A stretch of 64,000 nucleotides of DNA. It comes from Hepsetus odoe (lineage: Eukaryota; Chordata; Actinopteri; Characiformes; Hepsetidae). Each line of letters begins with the position of its first letter. The stretch's first letter is position 1. The position numbers and the translations under genes were made by a program. A model generated the notes under the pieces. The model saw only the letters and a list, made by a program, of their open reading frames with translations. It was not told the origin of the DNA and made no database searches. Shown in pieces: positions 55,421 through 64,000 of this stretch. The stretch lies in NCBI GenBank assembly GCA_017165825.1, contig CM029379.1, positions 26,252,879-26,316,878 of the forward strand, given 5' to 3'.

Positions 55421-56833
55421 GTCTGATAACAGTTTATCCCATTTAGAAAACAGTAGACTCACACGGTGGAGTGGGAGGGCAACCTTTCCTTTCAGGAAAT
55501 ACATAAGTTGACCACCATGCAGATTATGGGCATCAATGTTATCTCTTCACCAACATGGTGAATGATCAACTGTTCATTGTTTTCTGTTCATATATAACAT
55601 TTTGTGAGTGAATCTTATATTCCAGTCATTACATAATACGTTTAATATTCACTAAATGTAGTGACTTCAACTTTATAAGTAACCTTTTAATTCCAAGCAT
55701 ATGCTCATGTCATGATTTTGCACAATTTATTGACATACTATTAAAACTGAGACCAATCAGTGATTGTAAATATGGGCATTAGTAAGATCCTGCTTTGGCT
55801 TGCTCTTTAACCAGCATTAAGTGAAGAAATGGCAGCTGAATGCTGCAGTGTAATGGCAACCTCTAGAGGCACACGACGATACTGCTCACAAACTAGCATG
55901 TGAAGAAGAGCATCAAATGTATTGTAGTAAATGTATCGGCTGTAGTAATGCCATAGCAATACAATGGTCAAAATGCATAAAGCTTGGTCTTAAAACATTA
56001 TGGAGTGCCCTTAAGTGATGCTTTTTCTTCTCATTGAATCACTTTTAGCTTCTGCTACAGACCTTCTGAAATATCTTGTAGCATCTCTGAGTCACATATT
56101 AATTGACAAAAGTAAAAATGTATTTTTTGAAAATAATGATAAGGAATATAATCTCTAAATATTTCTCTTTTCTTCATATGATCTATATTTCTCTCAGAAC
56201 TTTGATGATTATAAAAAAGTATCACCCAACCCTATTGGGGAAACGAACTGGGGGAAATGAGGAAATTCCCCTATTGGGGAAATCTGTGTCATTTTAAAAA
56301 TTCACAATTTTTATCACCACCAAAAAACAAACACCGAACACAGACTTCAAGCTTTTATCATAGTCTTTAATTAATACTCTGATTATAACTGCATTACAAA
56401 AAACCCAGGACCAGACACAAAAAGCCAAAGTAGATAGAGAAAAAACTGATGTTTAAGAATAACAGACAAATGCTCATCATTTTCCTCTTCGCATCTTAAT
56501 CCGCACTCTTTAATGGAAACAGCAAGCTTGTTAAGAATTACTGCTAAAGTCAAACGCAGTAACAACTACACTCTACAAAGCTTAAAAAAATAAAATAATT
56601 GAGAACCCCCAGTGTAAATTTAATCTGCTCACATCATACAAGCACAATCATAACTTTATTATCTGGTGGCTATTCTGTCATTTGCGGAAAAAAAAAAATG
56701 GACCGACAGGTGAATGGATAGTCGTTTTTTTTCTGCTTTCAGAGGAAGGTGGCTTTAAGTAGTCACAGCATTCTTGACTACTCTAGTCCATTCTTAAGAT
56801 GTTGAACATCAGCGGTGAGTAAAAGACAGATTT
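55421..56833. other. Intergenic, nothing recognised
   Basis: No gene or named repeat could be recognised. A short repeated phrase CTATTGGGGAAA occurs at 56,234 and 56,272. Confidence 0.4.
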
Positions 56834-57087
56834 GAAAGTGACAACCCTTGTCATTGCGAGGTCACAGCACAGCAGACAGTGAACCACAACAAAATCGGAC
56901 CTCTGCATTTAACCCACGCACACTCAAACACCATGCAGCAGTGGGCAGCTACTGAAAGCTGCCTGGGGAGCAGTGATGGGGACAGCACCTTACTCAAAGG
57001 TACCTCAGGGCAACCTATTGGGAAGGGGTTCAAACCCCAGACCCTGCGATCATGTGGCTAACGCCCTAACCACTAGGCCACCGCTTA
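56834..57087 (-). repeat. SINE family A, nearly complete
   Basis: Plus strand GAAAGTGACAACCCTTGTCA (tail), CAGCAGTGGGCAGCTACTGA, GCAGTGATGGGGACAGCACC, GGGGTTCAAACCCC (B box) and CCTAACCACTAGGCCACCGC (head). Confidence 0.85.
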
Positions 57088-57664
57088 TGTGACTTGTGAG
57101 AAACAAGCGTTCTTATTATAAATGACACCTATTAAAGGCAGGATTACTAAGGTGCAGGTTAAGGTCTGGTTTAGGTGAAGAATCATCTGTTAGGAAAGAA
57201 GATGAATTTAGTGTAATCAAGATGACAGTGGCATTAAATTATTTTGCCAGTGGTAAAATAATTTAGGAAAACCAGTGGTTAGCTTTGCGAGGCAGACATA
57301 AGTCCTTTTCAAGACATCTGAGAAGTTCGACCCCAAGATAGGACATATGCCATTGACAGGGACAATACTGTTTAGGTAAATGCAAATTAAACTGAACAAA
57401 AATCTGTTTTCACTGTAAAGCTTTACCTAAAACTACCAAGTGCCAAGGGAACCCACAGCATCACTACAAATTTCTTTTCCTGCCCTTGGAACCCAGGGTA
57501 GAAACAGGTGTCATACTACTAATAGAACTGTTCAGTAGGCATATGGTATATGTGGATGTGCCTACCACACCCTCTACAAATGCAGTCGGTTTTCAATTGA
57601 ACATTTCTAATGCAGCAGAACTAATAAAATGAAAGCATACCCACAGACAATAAAAGTGTGTTCA

Positions 57665-57670
57665 TTTATT
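57665..57670 (-). terminator. Possible polyadenylation signal (distal)
   Basis: AATAAA on the minus strand about 700 bp after the caap1 stop codon. It was chosen by position only. Confidence 0.3.
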
Positions 57671-57919
57671 TAATCAGGGATGGTTCAAAAGAGAAGGTTG
57701 CCTATAAAGGCAGCCACAATCTTTCAAACATATTCAGGTAGTATCCAGACAGAAATGATCCCTGAAAATGAAAAAAGAAGAAACACTAATGCATGAACAG
57801 AGCAAGTGTCAAAAAAGCAGGATTTGTCAGTTAACCAGATACGACTAGGTCTGCATTTTTCTGCCTAATCTCAGTAGCCTTATCTGTTGCCATATTGCAC
57901 CCCAGGCAGGAGCACTTCT

Positions 57920-57925
57920 TTTATT
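57920..57925 (-). terminator. Possible polyadenylation signal (proximal)
   Basis: AATAAA on the minus strand about 450 bp after the caap1 stop codon. It was chosen by position only. Confidence 0.35.
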
Positions 57926-58215
57926 TGTATGAATGGTTGAAGTTAACCTGATTAAGAGAGAAACAGATAAAGGGATTAAAATGTATAAACTATAATGACA
58001 CAAACCAAAAAAAAAAAAAAAAAGGGAGGAAAATGTAAGGTACTGTACTATTTTGCAAACCTCACATTGAATAAGAAATTGTGTTTTTTACTACATGCTA
58101 CCCAACATAGCAGCAGCCAATGTGGCTGCACATGTTCCTAAGACATAAATGTACCTTTAAGCCAATATGGCCTATAAACCCAAAAGACAGGTTTATGCCT
58201 GGAGTCTGTGCTCCG

Positions 58216-58343
58216 CCCACAAATGAGTTCTTTCATAGCAACTGTTGCGAGGTGCTTTAGTTTCTCATTAGGATGAATGGTATGTTTGCCAGCATTCTGT
58301 CCATCCTGGCAACAGTTGCTATGAAAAGAACACATTTGTGGGG
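58216..58343 (-). repeat. Long inverted repeat in caap1 3' UTR
   Basis: CCCACAAATGAGTTCTTTCA with TAGCAACTGTTGCGAGG (58,216-58,252) pairs with the arm at 58,305-58,343 (CCTGGCAACAGTTGCTATGA with AAAGAACACATTTGTGGGG). The arms are about 37-39 bp with three or four mismatches or bulges and a 52-base loop. It begins 28 bases after the stop codon, so the mature mRNA would carry a long stable hairpin. Confidence 0.85.
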
Positions 58344-58370
58344 CAGCAAGCAGACGTGTCAATCGCTAGC

Positions 58371-58783
58371 TTATTTCCTGAGCTCATTGGCCTTCATTAG
58401 TGCTTTAATGGCTCTGGCCCTCATCTCAAGCTCCAACAGGGCCAGCTGCTGCTCTGATGGTGCTGCCGTCTGGGCTGCAGGAAGAGGAAGTGAAGCGGGA
58501 GGTTTTTCCATGGCAACCGGCAGCTCCAGCTCCGCCTGGCCAGACGGAGACGTGGTCAAGGCCAAGATTTCACTGACGCTTTTGTCAATGTCTTGCTGAA
58601 GCTCTAACTTCGGTTCGGCTGGCTGGATGTCAGGTGGTGCAGGGAAGGCTGATACTGAAGCAGTCGTAGCTGTGGCAGTCAGGGTCTCCTCTTCAGAAGG
58701 CTTGTCGTCCTTGTGGCCATCAATGTCGCTGTCATCCATGTCAGCATTGATGCTCAGAACATCACTCTCCTCACCGGAGCCAC
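58371..58783 (-). CDS. caap1: caap1 exon 6 (last coding exon)
   Basis: 413 bp, acceptor CGTGCAG/GTGGCT, stop TAA at 58,371-58,373. It encodes the conserved SDVLSINADMDDSDIDG acidic box, an Ala/Pro-rich spacer, DIDKSVSEILALT, and the C-terminal helix LALLELEMRARAIKALMKAN. Confidence 0.93.
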
Positions 58784-61700
58784 CTGCACGCAAAATCATC
58801 CTCTTTAAAATAATTTTTTTTTTTTTTTTTCCAGGATCTGATTCTAATCATCATAAACTAATACATATGTCAGCATTATTTATTTAATTCATGACTCATG
58901 GCTGTGTGAGTTAAATTTTTCCCCCCTTGTCAGTGTGGGTTTCCACCAGCAGCACAGCCCAAAGACATGCGTGACATGCAAAAAAAAGTTATGTTTTTAA
59001 AATCCACAAGCTAATTTTCCCCTTTACATTTACTGAGGAGCAAAAAAAAAAAAAAAAAGAAAAGAAATCAGCACAAAATAAAGTAAATAAATAATCTGAG
59101 GAATCACTCCCATTAACAATAATGAATTCACAGGATGCCTCTTTGGCCACATGTGTATGAACAGTTTGTGAAATATCAGCTGGGTTTTATAACTTACTTT
59201 CTTACTTATGTTTATTTAAAAGACAGGTATTTTATATGTGCTGAGAACTATCTGACTCTTACTACTGCACTAACACAAAAATAAATTAAACATGAAATGA
59301 GAACACAATCTTATAAATGATTGGATTTTTTGGTATAATTTATTTTTGTAATTGCTGTTTAAATCATACACACAAACACACACATTAAATTATATATCAG
59401 TGAAACTTAAGCTTGTTTTTGTGGGATGCATGGGTCACCGTTACCTTGTTTGTCCTCTGTTTCAGCTGTCTCCTTCATAGAAGAGGTGGAATCCACATTA
59501 TTGTCCTGCCTAAAATCAACAGTAAACCTCATGTTAAAAAATTGACATGGTTAGAAAGGCCTGATATAAACTTCAGCACTTGAGCATTTGGAGATTTTTT
59601 TAATTTTTATTTTTCACCAAAATCTGATGTGAAAACTAAAAGATGTTGGAGAAGAGCCTTTTAAGCCCTATCCACATCTGACAAGGGAAACGTAGCACTG
59701 CCTCCTGCTCATTTAAAAACAAACAAACAAACAAACAAACAAGCAAAAACACACACACACCACTAGAGGATTTGGTTTCTGCTAACGGAAATTACCTCCC
59801 TATATCCAATCATAGGTGGTTACTCCAGATGTATATGGAGACACGTTGTAATGCCAGGTGTGAAGTGACACAGTTAAAGCCGTCCATTTGTGATCCAATC
59901 ATCAAAGACTGATTGCAAAGATTTATGCAAGGCGCTTTCAATAGCTGCACACGTGTGTGGCGCCACATAGGGTGGTGATGATTTAGTGGTAGGATACTTG
60001 CATATGTACCTATGGCCCAAGAGGTTGCAGGTTCAAATCCCACCTCTGCCACTACCACTGTCCCTGAGCAAGACCCTTAACTCTGAACTGCTCGCGGACT
60101 GTACCTGTAATTAGGACATGGAAGTCGCTCTGGACAAAATGCCACAAATGTAAATGTCTGTATGGGTGAAATGCAGAGGTTTAATTTGGTGGTGGTTAAC
60201 TGTATGGTGTGTTGCATTACACAAAGACAAGAACAGTCACTGTCACACAGTCTTTACTTACTGACTGTCCACAGAATTCCTTTTAGCTTCATTCTCTGCA
60301 GCATCTGAGTTAGCAGTCAACTCTTTACCTGCAAATGTGTAAAATACATGAATTACATTTTTAGGTCCTCCTGGAATCGCAAACCTATTGTTTAGGGTTT
60401 TGAATGCCCCTGTGACTCTGGAAACAGTTCCAATACTTTTAAAGGGAGCCTGTTAGGCATCGTCTTACTAAACATAGCTGGGGAGCAAGTACACCCCCTC
60501 ATGGCCAGGCTATTCCATAATGACAGCAGCCTCTGCAAGAAGGATAATGCGCCCTGACACGCTGCTAACACTGAACAGTTTGATGAAATGTTTGATGAAT
60601 GTTCAAGATGTTGACTTTGGCTCCAAAATTCATGGTTGAATCTATGGAACTTGAAATAATCTGCTGTTAATGACTCAGATAAAAGAACACATTTTTGGAG
60701 ATCTTGTGGAGACCACATCTTTCAGGTCAGAGCTGTTTTGTGACAGGAAGGGTCCTACACAGTATAAGGCAAGAGCTTTAATACTGCAACTGTTTAGTGG
60801 ATATGGAGCAAACCAATCATCAGATCTAACAACTCGACATGGTTTGAGATGTGTGATGACTTAGCCATTAGGCTAACCTGATTGCTCTGAATGTCCCTTT
60901 CTTGTGACACAGTACAGTAGCCTTATAGCTTCAATAATAATAATAATAAACACACAACATCTTAACTAACTACATTTGGTATAAAAGGGGAACTGTATAA
61001 ATGAGATAATTGGATAAGCAGGATAATTTCCTGCTAAGAAGCAAAAACCTACAAAATCTGTAGGATAACAGCACAACATGAATTGTTGAACAAAACATGC
61101 ACACTGAACTAAACACAGGATGAGTGCATCCCAATAGTAGAGAGCAGAGGTAAAAACATCTGATCCTTACCCTCTAGTATCTGGAGCAAATTGCTCTCGG
61201 ACAACTGTTGCAGCTGATCCCAACACAGTATCTTGATCTCCGAAAAGGAACACTCCTGCAGAAAAGAGCCCCAGCAATATTTAACCACTGGACATTAATG
61301 GCAAAGGGTCAGCATATTAGGCTTAATAATACATATTCAGTGTATCATATCAAATGCTGGTGTGCTATAAAAGAACTTTACATACAGTTCCTTCAAAATG
61401 ATTTGACTTTTAATGTTACTGAATTAATATATTCGTTCATCTATCCATCCATCCATTCAATATCTGAGCTGCTTAGCCTAATCAGGGTCAAGGGGGTGCT
61501 GGAGCCTGTGCCAGAGCTCATAGAATGAAAGGTGGAGAAACACCTAAGTCAGATTACCAGTCCATCACATAGCAGACACACAGCATCCCCCACACATCTG
61601 ACTTGCATGTCAATGAACTCTGAAAGAACAGGAACATTCAAAGGAAACCACATTTATTAATGAGCATTCCCTGGCAGAATGCTCGTTAATAAAACTAAAC

Positions 61701-62004
61701 TGCACTATTAGTCATCATTAATCGGTTTTATTAATATAGTGCTTTTTACAACTCTTGTTGTCACGAAGCAGCTTTAAAGTATTCGGTTCAAGCCCTAACT
61801 GAGTAAGCCTGGAGTGACAGAGGCAAGGAAAAACTCCCTAAAATTGGAGGAAGAAACCGTGGGAGGAACCAAGACTAAAAGAGGGAACCCACCTCCCTCT
61901 GGTCAACACCGGATAATTAAGAAGGATAAAAAAGAGAAAGTGCATTTTATAAATGAATAGATGTTGTAGATGAATAGTTAATTAGTTCTATAAAGTTGCC
62001 TACT

Positions 62005-62081
<77 letters not shown>

Positions 62082-62834
62082 TATTACTACTAAACACTCA
62101 ATGGGTGTGCGAGTCAAACATTCAACTTGAAATACCTTTAACTCATCCGGCAGCATCTTTCTCAGTTTGTTCTCACCAAGGACTCGGAAGCACTGTTCCA
62201 GCATCTCCTGCCTGTCAGTCACGTAGGCACTTATGGGTTTGAAGGTCACATCCAGGTCCAGTCCACCTTCCTCAATATCGCTCGGCTCTTCACCGGCCTC
62301 CACCTTGTGATCCACCTCCTCTTTAACATCCTTCAACATAAGAAGCACAAAAGGCTGCAACAGTGGCTACAGGCATGTGCAAGAAAACTGTAAGATCGAT
62401 AAAAATCCTTTTTAATCAACGTTTGGGTTTCACAGACTTAAGGTAAGCTTTTCAAATGCAAACAAGTCCTACCATTAGAGCTACTCACTATTCTCACCGA
62501 TACTATTTGCCCCGTCCAAATCTTTTTTCAGAATGGTGCGAGACGGGGTCAGGGGTAAAAACACGTTGACCTTTGGCCAGCAGCACTGTAACCTGTGGAT
62601 GTTCGGCACGACAAGAGGCGCATGTGGTACCTCTGATGGCTTAATTCCTAGCAGAACAGCCGCCCGGATGTGTGTGAACAACTGAATCTTGCTTATATTA
62701 ATGTTTACGAAGCGCTTAAATTTGACTGCTCGCACCTCAATACTGGACTCCGTGTTCCTCCGTTTTCTGTTCTCGTCCACAGAATCCCGATATGAGGTTC
62801 TTCTTTTCCTTTCTTTGGAGGACTTTCTCCCGCA
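58371..62834 (-). CDS. caap1: caap1, caspase activity and apoptosis inhibitor 1 (six exons)
   Basis: CAAP1 is a small vertebrate protein reported to dampen caspase-10-linked apoptosis; its biochemistry is poorly known. Coding exons are 62,834-62,736, 62,330-62,136, 61,255-61,171, 60,328-60,262, 59,509-59,445 and 58,783-58,371, with GT-AG borders and preserved phase. They total 924 nt (307 residues plus stop), shorter than the human protein of about 360. The protein has a basic serine-rich N-terminus (GRKSSKERKRR), the family core (EEGGLDLDVTFKPISAYVTD, MLEQCFRVLGENKLRKMLPD, then SFSEIKILCWDQLQQLSESN) and an acidic middle with SDVLSINADMDDSDIDG. The C-terminus is LALLELEMRARAIKALMKAN. Recognition rests on these strongly conserved phrases. 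No ATG lies in frame at the start (see the exon 1 entry). Confidence 0.92.
58784..59444 (-). other. caap1 intron 5
   Basis: An intron with a T run (58,811-58,832) and an A run (59,043-59,060) on the plus strand. No embedded gene is seen. Confidence 0.7.
59445..59509 (-). CDS. caap1: caap1 exon 5
   Basis: 65 bp, acceptor ATTTTAG/GCAGGA and donor CAAG/GTAACG. It encodes QQDNNVDSTSSMKETAETED with KQ, corresponding to the SQQDICIDSASS stretch of the human protein. That match decides between TTTTAG and the nearby GGCAG acceptor. Confidence 0.85.
59710..59762. repeat. (AAAC)n and (CA)n in caap1 intron 4
   Basis: About six AAAC units followed by CA repeats; simple sequence. Confidence 0.85.
59922..60240 (+). 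repeat. SINE family A 3' half, split by a family V SINE (caap1 intron 4)
   Basis: GCGCTTTCAATAGCTGCACA at 59,931 and TGAAATGCAGAGGTTTAATT at 60,168 are adjacent parts of family A, separated here by a family V copy. The family A head is missing. Confidence 0.7.
59966..60160 (+). repeat. SINE family V nested in family A
   Basis: Head GGTGGTGATGATTTAGTGGT, B box AGGTTCAAATCCC, tail GGAAGTCGCTCTGGACAAAA then TGCCACAAATGTAAATG. Plus orientation, in an intron of the minus-strand gene. Confidence 0.8.
60262..60328 (-). CDS. caap1: caap1 exon 4
   Basis: 67 bp, acceptor TTTGCAG/GTAAAG and donor GTCA/GTAAGT. It encodes KELTANSDAAENEAKRNSVD, a polar linker. Confidence 0.85.
60455..60775 (+). mobile_element. 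mariner/Tc1-like remnant (family M, copy 3) in caap1 intron 3
   Basis: CAAGAAGGATAATGCGCCCT (60,535) is the FQQDNAP-type catalytic segment. TTCAAGATGTTGACTTTGGC and CAGAGCTGTTTTGTGACAGG follow in transposase order. No frame survives. Confidence 0.65.
61171..61255 (-). CDS. caap1: caap1 exon 3
   Basis: 85 bp, acceptor TTCTGCAG/GAGTGT and donor CTAGAGG/GTAAGG. It encodes ECSFSEIKILCWDQLQQLSE and SNLLQILEG, the second half of the family domain. Confidence 0.9.
61438..61625 (-). repeat. Interspersed repeat with TCCA-rich end (caap1 intron 2)
   Basis: ATCCATCCATCCATTCAATA, CTGCTTAGCCTAATCAGGGT, GGTGCTGGAGCCTGTGCCAG and GACTTGCATGTCAATGAACT follow the order of a very common fish repeat. Its family cannot be named from sequence alone. 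Confidence 0.5.
61715..61925 (+). repeat. Interspersed repeat (TATAGCGC type) in caap1 intron 2
   Basis: TTAATATAGTGCTTTTTACA, GAAGCAGCTTTAAAGTATTC, GGCAAGGAAAAACTCCC, GTGGGAGGAACCAAGAC and CCTCTGGTCAACACCGGATA. More complete than the copy at 25,005. Confidence 0.65.
62009..62076. repeat. (TA)n tract in caap1 intron 2
   Basis: About 33 TA units, 60 bp beyond the exon 2 donor. A perfect (TA)n can form a cruciform or a transcript hairpin. Confidence 0.95.
62136..62330 (-). CDS. caap1: caap1 exon 2
   Basis: 65 codons, phase 0 at both ends, acceptor TTGAAG/GATGTT and donor TTAAAG/GTATTT. It encodes DVKEEVDHKVEAGEEPSDI and the first half of the conserved family domain ending KMLPDELK. A decayed duplicate of most of this exon lies at 63,561-63,729. 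Confidence 0.92.
62736..62834 (-). CDS. caap1: caap1 exon 1 (start codon problem)
   Basis: The 33 codons encode GRKSSKERKRRTSYRDSVDE and NRKRRNTESSIE, matching the human N-terminal style (GKKSSREK, ERRKRRSTDSS). The donor is GAG/GTGCGAG. An ATG lies exactly where expected (62,835-62,833) but in another frame; starting there gives 32 codons and a stop. In the conserved frame a TAA lies a few bases upstream with no ATG between. The break could be a base-call error, an allele or a real change with another start exon. Confidence 0.75.
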
Positions 62835-63060
62835 TCTTCTTTAAACAGCGCACTGCAAGACAACAGCAGTTGATGGATCATCATATACTAACGCATCATC
62901 CGCTGCAGGCGGCACGCAGTTGCTTAGCACCAATCTTATTTGCTTTACTTTGTGAGATCTGGTAACAGTACGCCGATTGTCTGCCTTTAGGGGGCGCAGA
63001 GGTCGCACTATAATAAGGAAAGGTCAGGAAAAAAGTAAAATATAAAGTAATAATAATAAC
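62835..63060 (-). promoter_or_regulatory. Probable caap1 promoter/5' UTR region
   Basis: The DNA upstream of exon 1 is not repetitive until 63,069 and contains a G+C-richer part (CCGCTGCAGGCGGCACGCAG at 62,899-62,918). A TTGCAG at about 62,853 could be a splice acceptor for an upstream non-coding exon. No TATA box or defined start is visible. Confidence 0.35.
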
Positions 63061-63068
63061 TAATCTCT

Positions 63069-63285
63069 TCAAAGTGAAAATTCTTGTCATTGTGAAACAC
63101 AGCACAGCAAGACACAACCTCTGCATTTTACCCATACCTGCAGCAGGGGGCAGCTATTGAAAGAGCAGTGATAGGGTAGTACCTCGCTCAAGGGTAACTC
63201 AGGACAACCTGCTGGTAAGGGATCCAGGAATCCATTATTTGCAATCCAGAGGTCTATTGCCTAACCTCTAGGCCACTACTGCCTC
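63069..63285 (-). repeat. SINE family A, diverged
   Basis: Plus strand AAGTGAAAATTCTTGTCATT (tail), CAGCAGGGGGCAGCTATTGA and CCTAACCTCTAGGCCACTAC (head). It lies head-to-head with the family B SINE at 63,318. Confidence 0.75.
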
Positions 63286-63317
63286 TGAACAAACCTTTTC
63301 ATTCATACTGATTATAA

Positions 63318-63545
63318 TCCTGGCCTAGTGGTTAGGGTGTCAGCCGCATGATCGGGGGTTCGAACCCCTTCCCAATGGGTTGCCCTGAGGTACCCTTGAG
63401 CAAGGTGCCCCCCGTCCCGGCCTCCCATGGCTGAGATCTTTCCAGGCGCGCCCTCTGCCCTCACCCTGTGTGAGCTGGGTTGGACTCCAGCACTTCCCCC
63501 GCGACCCCGTTTGGGACAAGCGTCAGATAATGGAATAATGGAATG
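63318..63545 (+). repeat. SINE family B, young copy with target duplication
   Basis: It starts directly at TGGCCTAGTGGTTAGGGTGT and has a perfect B box GGGGTTCGAACCCC. It ends GCGTCAGATAATGGAATAAT. TGATTATAATCCT flanks both sides. Confidence 0.88.
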
Positions 63546-63560
63546 ATTATAATCCTTACA

Positions 63561-63729
63561 ATTACTACTAAACTAGTCTCTATAGATGTGTGAGTCAAAA
63601 ATTCAACTTCAACAAATACCTTTAACTCGTCCTGCAGCATCTTTCTCAGTCTGTTCTAACAAAGGACTTGGAAGCACTGTTCTAGCATCTCCTGCCTGTC
63701 GGTCACTTAGGCACTTATGGGTTTGAAGG
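63561..63729 (-). pseudogene. Duplicated, decayed caap1 exon 2 with flanking intron
   Basis: It aligns to 62,083-62,245 with small changes. It retains the start of intron 2 (ATTACTACTAAAC), the donor (TTAAAG/GTATTT) and most of exon 2 (DRQEMLEQCF and LRKMLQDELK readable). Two in-frame stops are present: TAA after PISA, where the gene has Tyr, and TAG in place of the Glu before NRLRKM. The acceptor and first third of the exon are missing. It lies upstream of the gene in the same orientation. Confidence 0.88.
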
Positions 63730-63883
63730 GGCACTGTCTTGTACTAATAATTCAGATTCTGATTGTTGGAATAAGCCTTTATAAATGTTAATGTAGGTTA
63801 AAGTCAGTCTACAAAGAATGATTATATAGAGATATCAAAAGCCTTTATGAACACTATTCTACAGTAATGAGATATCGGCACCT

Positions 63884-64000
63884 AAACGCTACCCGGGAGC
63901 TTTCAGTAGCTGCCCAGTGCTGCACCGTGTTTGTGTGCATGGGTTAAATGCAGAGGTCCACCTCGTGGTTCACGTGTGCTGTGCTGTGACCTTGCAATGA
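63884..64000 (+). repeat. SINE family A, 5'-truncated, cut by window end
   Basis: CCGGGAGCTTTCAGTAGCTG, GGGTTAAATGCAGAGGTCCA and GTGCTGTGCTGTGACCTTGC form the 3' half of family A. Confidence 0.8.

Larger units (their letters stand above)
57088..58370 (-). other. Probable caap1 3' UTR and downstream flank
   Basis: This lies directly after the caap1 stop codon. AATAAA signals on the minus strand lie at 57,920-57,925 and 57,665-57,670, so transcripts could end near 57,900 or 57,645. A poly-A tract (plus strand) is at 58,007-58,022. Apart from the inverted repeat listed separately nothing else is recognised. Confidence 0.45.

Noticed and set aside
58138..58362. 74-codon minus-strand frame after caap1
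   Set aside because: It lies beyond the stop codon within the inverted repeat and has no family resemblance; treated as 3' UTR.
62481..62735. Continuation of exon 1 to a 99-codon frame
   Set aside because: The residues after SSIE do not match CAAP1, and a GT donor with correct phase to exon 2 lies exactly there.
63330..63400. tRNA gene at perfect B boxes of SINEs
   Set aside because: The sequences continue into SINE bodies and tails and do not complete a tRNA cloverleaf with a normal acceptor stem.

Overview
The window looks like nuclear DNA from a teleost fish. It has one multi-exon vertebrate gene at the right end, abundant CA/GT microsatellites, several Tc1/mariner transposons, LINEs of the L2 and RTE types and tRNA-derived SINEs. 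Some repeats resemble ones I know from catfishes, characins and zebrafish relatives. That suggests an otophysan fish, but the species cannot be fixed from this sequence alone. No bacterial genes, rRNA, tRNA genes or CRISPR arrays are present.

From 1 to about 57,000 no host protein-coding exon could be recognised, so this part behaves like a gene desert. It holds an RTE fragment (5.5-6.4 kb), an L2-type LINE with its 5' end but no endonuclease (6.5-9.3 kb), a Tc1 element with two nonsense codons (9.4-10.8 kb), an RTE fragment (21-22 kb) and a deleted Tc1 copy (26.1-27.5 kb). Two copies of one LINE family follow (27.5-28.9 and 30.7-34.7 kb); the second has its 5' end and carries a SINE and a second-LINE insertion. 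At 36-43 kb there is a cluster of four related LTR-like sequences. One lies directly before a 486-codon open frame with internal tandem repeats and an IQ (calmodulin-binding type) motif. Farther right are mariner-like remnants (one holding a hAT-type MITE), more Tc1 remnants and several unique stretches that could be conserved regulatory DNA.

The host gene is caap1 (caspase activity and apoptosis inhibitor 1), on the minus strand in six exons from 62,834 to 58,371. Five junctions keep frame. In exon 1, however, the only nearby ATG is out of frame with the conserved N-terminus. A long inverted repeat lies just after the stop codon. A 165-bp copy of exon 2 with two nonsense codons lies upstream of the gene at 63.56-63.73 kb.

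The best candidates for something new are the LTR-associated IQ-motif open frame, an HDV-ribozyme-like fold at the 5' end of the longer LINE, the shared 3' tail between one SINE family and that LINE, and the hairpin and start-codon anomalies of caap1. TE family names come from remembered sequence patterns, not from database searches.
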